Both the position numbers and the translations under genes were made by a program. A stretch of 64,000 bases of DNA from DATJNI01 sp035508275 (GTDB lineage Bacteria; Patescibacteriota; Saccharimonadia; Saccharimonadales; UBA4665). This document shows positions 16,846-25,346 of this stretch, piece by piece. Position 1 is the stretch's first letter. Each line of letters opens with the position of its first letter. The notes beneath the pieces were generated by a model. That model saw only the letters and a list, made by a program, of their open reading frames with translations. It was not told where the DNA came from and ran no database searches. The stretch spans positions 3,728 through 67,727 of the forward strand of contig DATJNI010000019.1 in assembly GCA_035508275.1 (NCBI GenBank). Reading direction: 5' to 3'.

Positions 16846-17847
16846 ATGAAGAAAATTCTTGTGACTGGCGGAGCTGGTTTTATAGGCGCCAACTTTGTCC
16901 GCTATATATACAAAGAGAGGCCCGATTGGCAGATAGTCGTATACGACAAACTAACTTACGCGGGCAATAAAAAGAACATCGAAGGACTTGACGAAAAAAG
17001 AGTAAGTCTTGTGGTAGCTGATATATGTGACGAGCAAGCAATAAACAGTGCGGTTGAAGGTTGTGATGCTGTAGTGCATTTTGCGGCTGAGTCACACAAC
17101 GATAATTCCCTGCACGCGGCCTGGCCATTTATACAAACTAATTTAGTGGGCACATACCAAATACTTGAAGCGGTGAGACAGCACGGTAAAAGACTCCATC
17201 ATATATCAACGGATGAGGTCTACGGCGACTTAGAGCTAGACGATCCGGGGAAGTTTACCCCCACCACCCCATACAACCCCTCAAGTCCCTACTCTGCTTC
17301 AAAGGCTGGCTCCGATCATCTTGTTAGAGCATGGGTCAGAAGCTTTGGGGTTAAGGCTACAATCAGCAACTGCTCAAATAACTATGGGCCGTACCAACAT
17401 ATAGAGAAGTTTATCCCTAGGCAAATTACAGAAATACTTGAGGGCCGCAAACCGAAGCTATACGGGGACGGTATGAACGTTAGAGACTGGATCCATACAG
17501 AAGACCACTCTTCTGGAGTTCTATCAATTCTTGAGAAAGGTAAAATTGGTGAAACTTATTTGATTGGTGCTAATGGAGAAAAAAATAACAAGGAAGTTAT
17601 TGAATTGATACTTAAAATCATGGGAAAGGATACTGGCGACTATGAACATGTTAATGATAGACCGGGTCACGACTTGAGGTATGCTATAGATGCGTCTAAA
17701 CTCATCAATGAGTTGGGTTGGCAACCGAAATACACCGACTTTGAGCAAGGACTCAGGGAAACTGTAGATTGGTATAAGCAAAACGAGGTGTGGTGGAAAC
17801 CACTTAAAGAAGAAACTGAAGCAAAATATAAGGAGATTGGCAGATAA
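16846..17847 (+). CDS. rfbB: dTDP-glucose 4,6-dehydratase
   Basis: The 333-residue extended short-chain dehydrogenase has TGGAGFIGANFVRY at the N-terminus (NAD-binding), HFAAESHNDNS near residue 78, HISTDEVYGDL near residue 121 (catalytic Thr-Asp-Glu) and YSASKAGSDHL near residue 145 (Tyr-x3-Lys). It converts dTDP-glucose to dTDP-4-keto-6-deoxyglucose in the cytoplasm. It is the first gene of a compact rfbBCDA operon. Its product is also the substrate of the VioA-like aminotransferase at 34814, so this enzyme may feed two branches. Confidence 0.95.
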   Translation: MKKILVTGGAGFIGANFVRYIYKERPDWQIVVYDKLTYAGNKKNIEGLDEKRVSLVVADICDEQAINSAVEGCDAVVHFAAESHNDNSLHAAWPFIQTNLVGTYQILEAVRQHGKRLHHISTDEVYGDLELDDPGKFTPTTPYNPSSPYSASKAGSDHLVRAWVRSFGVKATISNCSNNYGPYQHIEKFIPRQITEILEGRKPKLYGDGMNVRDWIHTEDHSSGVLSILEKGKIGETYLIGANGEKNNKEVIELILKIMGKDTGDYEHVNDRPGHDLRYAIDASKLINELGWQPKYTDFEQGLRETVDWYKQNEVWWKPLKEETEAKYKEIGR

Positions 17848-18395
17848 TGGCAGATTTAGCTGTTAAAGAAATCGACATTCCAGGCTTTTACGTAATAGAC
17901 TTGGTAGTTCACGGAGATAACAGAGGTTGGTTTAAAGAGAATTATCAAAAAGAAAAAATGGAGGCTTTAGGCCTTCCCAAATTTGATGTGGTTCAGAATA
18001 ATTTCTCATATAACGCCGAGAAAGGCGTCACTAGAGGTCTTCACGCTGAGCCGTGGGAAAAATTTATATCACTGGCCAACGGTAAAGTTTTTGGCGCGTG
18101 GGTTGATTTAAGGCCGGGTGATAACTTCGGAAAGGTCTTCACTTTGGAAATAACACCCGAAGTTGCCGTGTTTGTTCCTAGAGGCGTTGCCAATGGGTAT
18201 CAAACCTTGGAAGAGAATATTACATACGCTTATCTGGTAAATGCTCACTGGTCTGCTGACGCTAAGTACCAATCGGTTGACTTGTTTGATGAGGCATTGA
18301 ACATTAGCTGGCCTATTGGTAAAGATCAGGCCATTGTATCCGATAAGGATAAGCTTAATCCCCTGTTAAAAGATATTAAGCCAATGGAGTTTTAA
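17847..18395 (+). CDS. rfbC: dTDP-4-dehydrorhamnose 3,5-epimerase
   Basis: The 182-residue cupin-fold epimerase overlaps the rfbB stop by 1 nt. It keeps the catalytic RGLH (residue about 65). It belongs to the subgroup with RGLHAEPWEK and GVANGY in place of the proteobacterial HFQ and AHGF segments, as also seen in Gram-positive RmlC proteins. The end has the usual acid plus WPI segment. It epimerises C3 and C5 of dTDP-4-keto-6-deoxyglucose on the way to dTDP-L-rhamnose. Confidence 0.9.
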   Translation: MADLAVKEIDIPGFYVIDLVVHGDNRGWFKENYQKEKMEALGLPKFDVVQNNFSYNAEKGVTRGLHAEPWEKFISLANGKVFGAWVDLRPGDNFGKVFTLEITPEVAVFVPRGVANGYQTLEENITYAYLVNAHWSADAKYQSVDLFDEALNISWPIGKDQAIVSDKDKLNPLLKDIKPMEF

Positions 18396-18398
18396 CGA

Positions 18399-19253
18399 AT
18401 GAGTGATACAGAATTTCTTATTTTAGGCGCAAACGGACAGCTCGGTAAGGCCTTGGCACAGAAGTATCCTGGTGCTAAGAGCACAGATATGGATGTTTTG
18501 GACATAACCAGTATGGCCTCATTGAATAGCTTTGATTGGTCAGGCATCAAATACATTTTAAACGCTGCTGCTTATACAAACGTCGATGGTGCCGAGACCA
18601 ATGAAGGTAGAGTAGCTGCCTGGAAAGTTAACGCGGAAGCTGTATCCAATCTAGTAAACGTAGCTTTAAAAAATGATATTACACTTGTACACGTTTCCAC
18701 GGATTATGTCTTTGACGGCACAAGTGATAACCACCTGGAAACTGAAGCCTTTAGTCCATTAAGCGTCTACGGACAAACTAAGGCCGCCGCCGACATAGTA
18801 GTTAGATTGTTGCCCAAGCATTATATTCTCAGGACTTCTTGGGTAATTGGGGATGGCAATAATTTCGTCAGAACAATGTTGGGGCTTGGCAAAAAAGGTA
18901 TTGCACCAAAAGTAGTTGATGATCAAATTGGTAGGCTTACATTTACCGACGAGCTAGTTAAGGCTATAGATTTTTTGCTTAACCATAATTCAGCCAGCGG
19001 GACATATAACGTTACTAACGGTGGTGAGCCCGCTAGTTGGGCAGACATTACAATCGAAATATTTAAGTTGGCAAATTTTAACCTAGATGTCGGGAAAGTG
19101 ACTACTGAAGAGTATTACGAGGGCAAAGATAACATTGCGCCTAGACCACTAAAAAGCGCTCTGTCATTAGATAAAATCACTGGTTTGGGTTTTGAGTTAA
19201 CGGATTGGAAAGAAGCTTTAAGTGATTACGTTAAAAAGGAGCTCAACGAATGA
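18399..19253 (+). CDS. rfbD: dTDP-4-dehydrorhamnose reductase
   Basis: The 284-residue SDR enzyme has LGANGQLGKAL (NADPH-binding), NAAAYTNVDGAE near residue 55, VHVSTDYVFDG near residue 95 and YGQTKAAAD (Tyr-x3-Lys) near residue 125. It reduces the 4-keto group to give dTDP-L-rhamnose. It starts 3 nt after rfbC and overlaps rfbA by 4 nt (ATGA), consistent with one polycistronic message. Confidence 0.93.
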   Translation: MSDTEFLILGANGQLGKALAQKYPGAKSTDMDVLDITSMASLNSFDWSGIKYILNAAAYTNVDGAETNEGRVAAWKVNAEAVSNLVNVALKNDITLVHVSTDYVFDGTSDNHLETEAFSPLSVYGQTKAAADIVVRLLPKHYILRTSWVIGDGNNFVRTMLGLGKKGIAPKVVDDQIGRLTFTDELVKAIDFLLNHNSASGTYNVTNGGEPASWADITIEIFKLANFNLDVGKVTTEEYYEGKDNIAPRPLKSALSLDKITGLGFELTDWKEALSDYVKKELNE

Positions 19254-20113
19254 AGGGAATAATTTTATCTGGGGGGAGTGGTACTAGACTTTACCCGATC
19301 ACTATAGCCGTAAGTAAGCAACTTATTCCCGTGTATGACAAGCCAATGATTTACTATCCCCTGAGTACACTTATGAGTGCTGGTATAAGAGATGTATTGA
19401 TTATCTCTACCCCTACAGATTTGCCACGTTTTGAACATTTACTAGGAGATGGCTCTAGGATTGGCTGTAAGTTTACATATAAGGTTCAGGAAGAGCCAAG
19501 GGGATTAGCGGATGCTTACATCGTTGGAGCTGATTTTATTGGAAATGATAAAGTAGCTATGATCTTAGGAGACAACATTTTCTATGGGTCTACCATGCCA
19601 GAGCTACTGGCGTCCTCTATCGATCCCGATGGAGGAATAATATTTGGATATGAGGTGGCTGATCCGGAAAGATATGGAGTCGTGGAGTTTGATGACGATA
19701 ACAAGGTTGTATCAATTGAAGAAAAACCAGCAACTCCAAAGTCTAATTACGCCATACCTGGCTTGTACTTCTTTGATAACGGCGTAGTAGAGATAGCTAA
19801 AAACGTAAAGCCCAGCGCCAGAGGAGAAATAGAAATAACCGAGATTCATAACTCCTATTTAAAGCAAGGTAAGCTTAAGGTTGCTCTTCTAGACAAGGGT
19901 ACTGCTTGGCTAGACACTGGGACCTTTGATTCAATGAACGATGCCAGTGAATATATAAGGGTTATAGAGAAACGTACTGGTATAAAAATCGGCTGTATCG
20001 AGGAAGTTGCATATAGACAAGGCTTTATAACTAAAGACCAGCTGGTCCAAATTGCCGAACCGCTTAAAAAATCAGGCTATGGTCAATACTTACTGCAGCT
20101 AGTTGACGCATAA
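19250..20113 (+). CDS. rfbA: glucose-1-phosphate thymidylyltransferase
   Basis: The 287-residue enzyme has the nucleotidyltransferase signature GGSGTRLYPIT at the N-terminus, KQLIPVYDKPMIYYPL, QEEPRGLADA near residue 82, LGDNIFYG near residue 107 and WLDTGTFDSM near residue 222. It makes dTDP-glucose from glucose-1-phosphate and dTTP and commits carbon to the pathway. It is the last gene of rfbBCDA and is followed directly by a GtrA gene. Confidence 0.95.
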   Translation: MKGIILSGGSGTRLYPITIAVSKQLIPVYDKPMIYYPLSTLMSAGIRDVLIISTPTDLPRFEHLLGDGSRIGCKFTYKVQEEPRGLADAYIVGADFIGNDKVAMILGDNIFYGSTMPELLASSIDPDGGIIFGYEVADPERYGVVEFDDDNKVVSIEEKPATPKSNYAIPGLYFFDNGVVEIAKNVKPSARGEIEITEIHNSYLKQGKLKVALLDKGTAWLDTGTFDSMNDASEYIRVIEKRTGIKIGCIEEVAYRQGFITKDQLVQIAEPLKKSGYGQYLLQLVDA

Positions 20114-20117
20114 GGCT

Positions 20118-20546
20118 ATGCAGAAAACTGCTACTCTCGCCCAAAGTCTATACCGACATCGCATTGCTAAATACTTAGTTGTTGGTGGATCTACCTTTGC
20201 AATCGACTTATCGCTACTATTTATTTTGCACGGCAAAGCTCATATAGCTTTAGCTATTTCTACCACGCTGGCCTATTGGATATCCATTACTTACAACTTT
20301 ATACTTAATCGATTCTGGACTTTTAGCAAAAGGGACAAAACTAATTTACATAAACATCTTATGGCGTACGTGGTCTTACTGGGCATTAACTACCTCTTTA
20401 CCGTTATTTTTGTTGAAGTAGCAAGTCATAAAATTAATTACTTAGTTGCCAAAACTTTGGCCGTTATTATCCAAACGTCATGGACTTACTTTGCATATAA
20501 AAACATCGTGTTTGTAGAACGTAGTGAGGCTGGCGGTATTAACTAG
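20118..20546 (+). CDS. GtrA-like membrane protein
   Basis: This protein of about 142 residues has four membrane helices. It begins RIAKYLVVGGSTFAIDLS and has NFILNRFWTFSKRD after the second helix and YKNIVFVER at the end, the usual GtrA landmarks. The ATG at 20118 is 4 nt after the rfbA stop; a TTG at 20103 overlapping rfbA is the alternative. It sits with the dTDP-rhamnose genes and the DUF4916 gene, suggesting a role in moving or modifying a polyprenyl-linked sugar. It is a paralogue of the protein at 10608. Confidence 0.82.
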   Translation: MQKTATLAQSLYRHRIAKYLVVGGSTFAIDLSLLFILHGKAHIALAISTTLAYWISITYNFILNRFWTFSKRDKTNLHKHLMAYVVLLGINYLFTVIFVEVASHKINYLVAKTLAVIIQTSWTYFAYKNIVFVERSEAGGIN

Positions 20547-20554
20547 TTATTAAT

Positions 20555-21073
20555 ATGGACTATTTACCAGAAGATCTCTACAAAACTATTACCGGCGCAA
20601 TGCCAATTGCTTGCGTTGACCTAATACCCGTTAGAAAAGTTGAGGATGTCTACCAGATCGGTGTAATAACCAGAGCCACTGGTCCAGAATCAGGTAGACA
20701 GGCTGTGTTAGGCGGCAGGATTTACCTTAGTGAAACTATAGCTGACTCTATTTCAAGGCATTTAAAAGCCAACTTAGGTATATCTACATATAGCTTTTTG
20801 GAGGGTAATGAAGTAGCCCGACCATTTTACGTTCAACAATACTTTCGTTCGGAAACTGCCGAGCCTCCATACGGATACGACCCGACAAAACATGCGATTG
20901 CTTTGACTTACTTAATTAAATTCCAGGAAACAGCTAAACCAGTTAATGAAGCGAGTGCTTTTTATTGGATAAAGTCTGATGATGTTCCTAAGAGTTCTGC
21001 ATACAACCAACACCTAGTGATGATGAAGACTTTTAAGTTCCTACTAGCTAGAGACCAGATAGCTGGTTCTTAG
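20555..21073 (+). CDS. DUF4916 Nudix-like protein with degenerate Nudix box
   Basis: The 172-residue protein resembles DUF4916 proteins known from Actinobacteria (LPEDLYKTI start, PIACVDLIPVR, LGGRIYLSET). Residues 54-75 align with the Nudix box GX5EX7R, with Gly 54, Glu 60 and Arg 68 in place. However, the following catalytic RE-x-x-EE glutamates are replaced by His 69, Ala 72 and Asn 73. GDP-mannose mannosyl hydrolase, another Nudix relative, also has an altered box, so a sugar-nucleotide hydrolase or sensor is possible. It ends the rfb-gtrA transcript and overlaps the opposite-strand GT2 stop by 4 nt. Confidence 0.7.
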   Translation: MDYLPEDLYKTITGAMPIACVDLIPVRKVEDVYQIGVITRATGPESGRQAVLGGRIYLSETIADSISRHLKANLGISTYSFLEGNEVARPFYVQQYFRSETAEPPYGYDPTKHAIALTYLIKFQETAKPVNEASAFYWIKSDDVPKSSAYNQHLVMMKTFKFLLARDQIAGS

Positions 21074-21792
21074 TTTTTCGATGGACCTAGAGCATAAAAA
21101 TACCAATGAAGGTATTTGGGCAGCCAGGCCCAGAGTTTGAAGTTTGATTCACCGGCTGTCCGATCTCTCCAGGTAGTTGGTAATTCAACTATTTTTAATT
21201 TTTTTCGGAAGGCTTTGACGGTAATTTCCATCGCAACCTCAAACCCTCCCTCGCTCTCAATGGTAATGCTATTTAGAAAGTCTTTGTCGTATAACTTAAA
21301 GTTGTTGGTAATGTCGTGAGTAGGTACGCGGCGCACCCAATGGAGAGATACTCCAGCCAATCGGGACAGGCTGCGTTTTAGAAATGGTCCACCAATTTGC
21401 TTACCGCCCTTCATATACCTGCTACCACAGACTACGGCAGCTCCTTTTAGATACTCCTCATACATTTTGTCTACCATAGACAGGTCGTCAGATAAATCAG
21501 CCATGATTATTAGTACAGGCCCTTGCTTAACATAGTCTAGTCCGCTTTTGATAGCATTAAGAGCACCTCTTCCTATATTGTTCTTGTGAAGGATAATACT
21601 CTTATCATTTTTAGCAAATTGTCTGGCTACTGGCACAGTATTGTCTCCGTCAAAATCGTAGACCACTATTAACTCATGGGGGGTCTTAATATTCTTTTTA
21701 ACCGCCTTGTAAAGTGCGGGGAAGCTCTTACCTTCGTTAAAGACTGGCGTAACAATGTGAAGTAAGGGTTTATCTTTCTTAGATGTTGCCAT
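21070..21792 (-). CDS. GT2-family glycosyltransferase, polyprenyl-phosphate mannosyltransferase-like
   Basis: The 240-residue GT-A protein resembles dolichol-phosphate mannosyl/glucosyl transferases. It has IVTPVFNEGKSFPAL at the start, the metal-binding MADLSDD near residue 97, CGSRYMKGG near residue 122 and PTTWRDRTAGESNF near residue 207, but no C-terminal membrane helices. It would charge polyprenyl phosphate with a sugar for use by membrane GT-C enzymes, of which candidates follow upstream in the region (24057, 25347, 28940). It overlaps the epimerase gene by 14 nt. Confidence 0.85.
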   Translation of the reverse strand: MATSKKDKPLLHIVTPVFNEGKSFPALYKAVKKNIKTPHELIVVYDFDGDNTVPVARQFAKNDKSIILHKNNIGRGALNAIKSGLDYVKQGPVLIIMADLSDDLSMVDKMYEEYLKGAAVVCGSRYMKGGKQIGGPFLKRSLSRLAGVSLHWVRRVPTHDITNNFKLYDKDFLNSITIESEGGFEVAMEITVKAFRKKLKIVELPTTWRDRTAGESNFKLWAWLPKYLHWYFYALGPSKN

Positions 21793-22798
21793 TTTCTACT
21801 TGCTCTTTAATCCAGGGGATTACCTCGTCAAGCATATCGTCAAGCGAAGTAGTAGCTTCATAGCCTAGAACTTTTTTAGCCTTGGTTGTATCTGGTATTC
21901 TCTTTTGAACATCATGTTCGAAAGCTTTGTCAGACGTATATTTAAAGGGCTTGTCTCCATTAAGTTTGTGCCATATTTTCTCGGCTAATTCTAGAACAGT
22001 AGTTGATTGAGCTGTAGAAATATTGAAATCGTTGTTTAGTGCTTCTTTCTTTTCAATACAGAGTCTAATACCCTGTGCTAAGTCACCACCATAAGTGTAG
22101 TGACGAACTTGGTTGCCTTTACCTAATATATGCAAAGGGTCCTGGCCTTTGACTATTTTTTGTACGAGATCTGGTACCACGTGGCTCATGGCCAGTTTTA
22201 CGTTGCCGGAGTAAATCTCTTTGTCGCTAAGAGCACGCTTTTCGCCTATACCGACACAGTTAAAGGGGCGAATGATTGTATATGGTAACTGATATTGTTC
22301 CCAGCCGCCCCGGGCAAAGTATTCGCAGGCTAACTTTTGAAATCCGTAAGTCGAAATAGGCGGAGGTGATGTTTCTACAGCCGTCTCAGGTGAAGGAAAC
22401 TGGTCAGTCGACTCATAGACCATGGACGATGACATCACGACAATTTTCTTAAGTTTCTTTTCTTTATGCGCCCAGACTGCAGTATCAAAAGCGGCCGCCG
22501 TGATACGTTCGTTCTCGGCCAAAAGATCGTAAGCAAATTCGTGGAAGTATGAAATCCCACCTATCATTGCAGCACCAGACACAATAACATCAGCATCCTT
22601 AGATGCCTTTTTCATAAGCTCTATGTCTTTTGCATCACCTTCTATAAAAGTATATTTGGGATGTTTGTCATAGCTTTTTTCTACCTTACCGTATTTTGAA
22701 TAGTTATCAATGCCAACTACTTCGTGACCGTTATTAAGCAGTTCCTCTATGGTATAGCCGGCAATAAATCCAGCAGCACCTGTCCAAACGATTTTCAT
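21779..22798 (-). CDS. NAD-dependent nucleotide-sugar epimerase/dehydratase
   Basis: The start is placed at the ATG at 22798, which overlaps the upstream stop as TAATG and has GGAGG about 10 nt before it; a longer frame to 22831 is less likely. The 339-residue extended SDR protein has WTGAAGFIAGYTIEEL (NAD-binding), VVMSSSMVYES near residue 120 and a Tyr-x3-Lys in STYGFQKLACEYF near residue 153. The gene lies between a nucleotide-sugar dehydrogenase and a polyprenyl-sugar GT2, so it probably remodels a UDP-uronic acid or related sugar. The exact reaction is not readable. Confidence 0.85.
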   Translation of the reverse strand: MKIVWTGAAGFIAGYTIEELLNNGHEVVGIDNYSKYGKVEKSYDKHPKYTFIEGDAKDIELMKKASKDADVIVSGAAMIGGISYFHEFAYDLLAENERITAAAFDTAVWAHKEKKLKKIVVMSSSMVYESTDQFPSPETAVETSPPPISTYGFQKLACEYFARGGWEQYQLPYTIIRPFNCVGIGEKRALSDKEIYSGNVKLAMSHVVPDLVQKIVKGQDPLHILGKGNQVRHYTYGGDLAQGIRLCIEKKEALNNDFNISTAQSTTVLELAEKIWHKLNGDKPFKYTSDKAFEHDVQKRIPDTTKAKKVLGYEATTSLDDMLDEVIPWIKEQVENGNI

Positions 22799-23985
22799 TA
22801 TATTAATCCTCCTTGTCCATAATAGTTCCACATATCTACTAGCTCCTTATCTTCCCAAGACTCTTTGGCATAGACTTTGTGCGGTGTAGCAAGCACTATT
22901 GTGTCCGCTCTTTTGTGTATTTCCGCAAGCGAAACGAATCGTGGATCCTTAATGTGCGGATCATGGCATAGTACTTCCTCAGCCTCTATTTCTAGTCTTT
23001 TCTTTAGCCTATAAGATAAGCTCTCGCGGGGATCATCATTATCACCCTTAAACGCCATGCCAAGTACTGCAACAGTGCGGTGACTTAGATCATACTTTTG
23101 CTTCATTGCTTCAACCACAAAGTCGGGCAACCCTTCATTAATAAGCATTGCTGAATGGCCTAAGAAGAAGTTATTGCCACTAAAAGCTGATAGCTGCATT
23201 GTGTCTTTGAATAAACATGGACCTGCCGCCAGTCCAGCTCTTGCAAAGGACTTTAGTCGGGGATAGTCTTCGGTCATGGCGTTATAAATATTATAGAAGT
23301 CTAGACCTTGACTGTTGGCAATCATATAAAACTGGTTTGAGATAGCAAAGTTAATATATCTCCAGGTATTTGTGAAGAGTTTGGCAATTTCTGCTTCTAT
23401 AGGCTTAGTGACAATCAACTTTTTGGTCAAAACACCGAATAGGTCCTTAGCACGTTTAGTGGCGTCATCGTTGCAGCCAGCAATTAGTTGCGGTAATTCG
23501 TGAATTTCTTTTAAGGCATGGCCTTCAACAATTCTTTCTGGGCAGAATGCTACTAGTGTCTGTTTGTCCTGTCGTTGTAAATAGGCATGAACTTTATCTG
23601 TCATTCCCGGATACAGGGTGCTTCGCAAAACAAGTAGCTGATCCCCCTTAAGGTAGCCTTCAATTTCTTTAATAGCGTGCATAATTTCTCGTGCTTTTGG
23701 ATTTAAATGTTCGTCTACCGGTGTACCTATAACCATTACCAAGACAGAAGACTGACCAATCACTTTAGTGTCACCAGTGGCATGTAATTTTTTAGATTTC
23801 AGGACACGTTTTAGGGTTGTTTGACCGCCCTCTTCCATAAAAGGCATCTTGCCTTCATTGACTGTCTTTATAGCTTTTTCGTTTATGTCATATAGCGCCA
23901 CTTGCTTGCCTTGTTCAGCAAACGCTATGCCTAGAGGTAGGCCTACGTGACCACAGCCACCTACAATACAAATGTCGTACTTCAC
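22798..23985 (-). CDS. nucleotide-sugar 6-dehydrogenase (UDP-Glc/UDP-ManNAc dehydrogenase family)
   Basis: The 395-residue protein starts at GTG, with a GGTGAG ribosome site just upstream. It has an N-terminal NAD-binding VGGCGHVGLPLG, a central helical domain with ERIVEGHALKEI near residue 150 and EIAKLFTNTWRYINFA near residue 200, and the catalytic cysteine in GPCLFKDT near residue 255. The C-terminal domain has LGMAFKGDNDDPRESLS near residue 305, the UDP-binding region. It oxidises C6 of a UDP-sugar to a uronic acid. The overall pattern is closest to WecC/WbpA-like enzymes. It is the first gene of a dehydrogenase-epimerase-GT2 operon. Confidence 0.9.
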   Translation of the reverse strand: MKYDICIVGGCGHVGLPLGIAFAEQGKQVALYDINEKAIKTVNEGKMPFMEEGGQTTLKRVLKSKKLHATGDTKVIGQSSVLVMVIGTPVDEHLNPKAREIMHAIKEIEGYLKGDQLLVLRSTLYPGMTDKVHAYLQRQDKQTLVAFCPERIVEGHALKEIHELPQLIAGCNDDATKRAKDLFGVLTKKLIVTKPIEAEIAKLFTNTWRYINFAISNQFYMIANSQGLDFYNIYNAMTEDYPRLKSFARAGLAAGPCLFKDTMQLSAFSGNNFFLGHSAMLINEGLPDFVVEAMKQKYDLSHRTVAVLGMAFKGDNDDPRESLSYRLKKRLEIEAEEVLCHDPHIKDPRFVSLAEIHKRADTIVLATPHKVYAKESWEDKELVDMWNYYGQGGLI

Positions 23986-24021
23986 TACTCACCATCCTGA
24001 CCGTCAGTTGATATTTTAAGA

Positions 24022-24027
24022 ATTATA
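24022..24027 (-). promoter_or_regulatory. -10 element (TATAAT) for the dehydrogenase operon
   Basis: On the minus strand a consensus TATAAT lies 37 nt upstream of the GTG start at 23985. No convincing -35 is seen at 16-18 nt, so only the -10 is claimed. The predicted leader of about 30 nt includes the ribosome site, in contrast to the leaderless starts elsewhere. Confidence 0.35.
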
Positions 24028-24056
24028 TCAGAAGATTGCATCACCGTTATATTTTA

Positions 24057-25337
24057 TTAGTGTTTTTTAAGTATAACAGTCCAGCCGCTAGGGTTTATTG
24101 GTATCTTTAGGACTTGACCTTTATGTAATGAATTAAATTGTTGAGCGTAATAAGTATAGTTTTTATTAGGTTGGGATGGTATCTTCCAAGAACTTGGTAT
24201 GCCGACAAATATTAAAAGTAAAAGAAAAATTCCGCAGATAGTTCGCATTATTAGATCTCTCGCTGCCAGAGTAACCCAAAGCAATGTCATTAGCCAGATA
24301 AATATTAGTATGAACCAGTATCTCTGCCCTGCACCTTGCTGAATTAAAACCGCCCAAACATCACTGCCTTTGACAGCCTTGAGCGAAACTAGCATCAATG
24401 CATACAGAGTTATGGCGTAAAGCCAGATATAACCCATGTAACGTGGTCCGCATCTGATTGCATAGATAATAATGAAAAGTCCCAATGCGAATATAAGATA
24501 TGGCAAGGGCCCCCTATAAAATGTGTATAAGTGTTGGTCGCCCAAGATGCCCGAGGTAAACACTTGCCCTACCCACATCTCGATTGAGTCTATAAAAGAA
24601 GGGGAAGCACCTCCCCTTTGACCGGGTTCAATTACAAATAGGCTAACTAGCTGTAGGAGTGAGGTAGTTACTACTACGATAAGGTTAGTTAAGTTATTGC
24701 TCTTCCTCTCGCGCAACCATACGAGTAAAGCAACCGGTAACAAAACTAAGGACAGAGGTCCTGTAAGTCCAACTAGTAATAAGGCAGCTATATCGAATAT
24801 TTTCCAATATATGTTTCTAGGAGGACCTGCAATTAAAATTAGTATGGCTGTTATACCTAGATGCCATTGTATGTTTGTGAGATTCACGAAAACTTCGGAA
24901 GAGTTGGGAATACATACCAAAATAAGACTAGCGAGTATCGCAACCAGCCTATAACGAACAATCTTTTTGAGCCTGGATGAGTTAATAAGAAACACTGGAA
25001 GTAACTGGGCTGAAAATGCGGCTATATTAAAAATTAGAGGAGCGTACTTGATTGGGAAGAGTACTGCAAAGGACCCTATTAATCGGGTAGCTAGACTGAA
25101 TGTGCCAGAATACGGTAAGAAGATGGTATGCCAGAAGCCAAGATTGTAGGCTTGAGAAAACCATACAACTCCATCTTCAGCCCAGAACTGCGGAAGTGAA
25201 AATATACCCGGCTTTCTCAAAATGATTATTACTGCACAAATGAGAATTACGAAGAGCGTAGTTATAGCAGGATGGTCGTCTAGTCTTTTGTTTATTTTGT
25301 TGGCACTTAAAGAAATGTGCTTAAGACTTTTATTCAT
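24057..25337 (-). CDS. polytopic membrane protein, GT-C-like
   Basis: The 426-residue protein has about ten to eleven hydrophobic helices. The first extracytoplasmic loop (residues 50-85) contains an acidic FWAEDG motif and then LPYSGTFSLATRL, a layout seen in families of uncharacterised bacterial membrane proteins that resemble GT-C glycosyltransferases, where acidic residues in this loop act in catalysis. GT-C enzymes take sugars from polyprenyl-phosphate donors outside the membrane, which fits the nearby polyprenyl-phosphate GT2 at 21070. It follows the next membrane protein gene by 9 nt, so the two are likely one operon. The enzyme assignment is inference. Confidence 0.55.
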   Translation of the reverse strand: MNKSLKHISLSANKINKRLDDHPAITTLFVILICAVIIILRKPGIFSLPQFWAEDGVVWFSQAYNLGFWHTIFLPYSGTFSLATRLIGSFAVLFPIKYAPLIFNIAAFSAQLLPVFLINSSRLKKIVRYRLVAILASLILVCIPNSSEVFVNLTNIQWHLGITAILILIAGPPRNIYWKIFDIAALLLVGLTGPLSLVLLPVALLVWLRERKSNNLTNLIVVVTTSLLQLVSLFVIEPGQRGGASPSFIDSIEMWVGQVFTSGILGDQHLYTFYRGPLPYLIFALGLFIIIYAIRCGPRYMGYIWLYAITLYALMLVSLKAVKGSDVWAVLIQQGAGQRYWFILIFIWLMTLLWVTLAARDLIMRTICGIFLLLLIFVGIPSSWKIPSQPNKNYTYYAQQFNSLHKGQVLKIPINPSGWTVILKKH

Positions 25338-25346
25338 TAAAATAGA

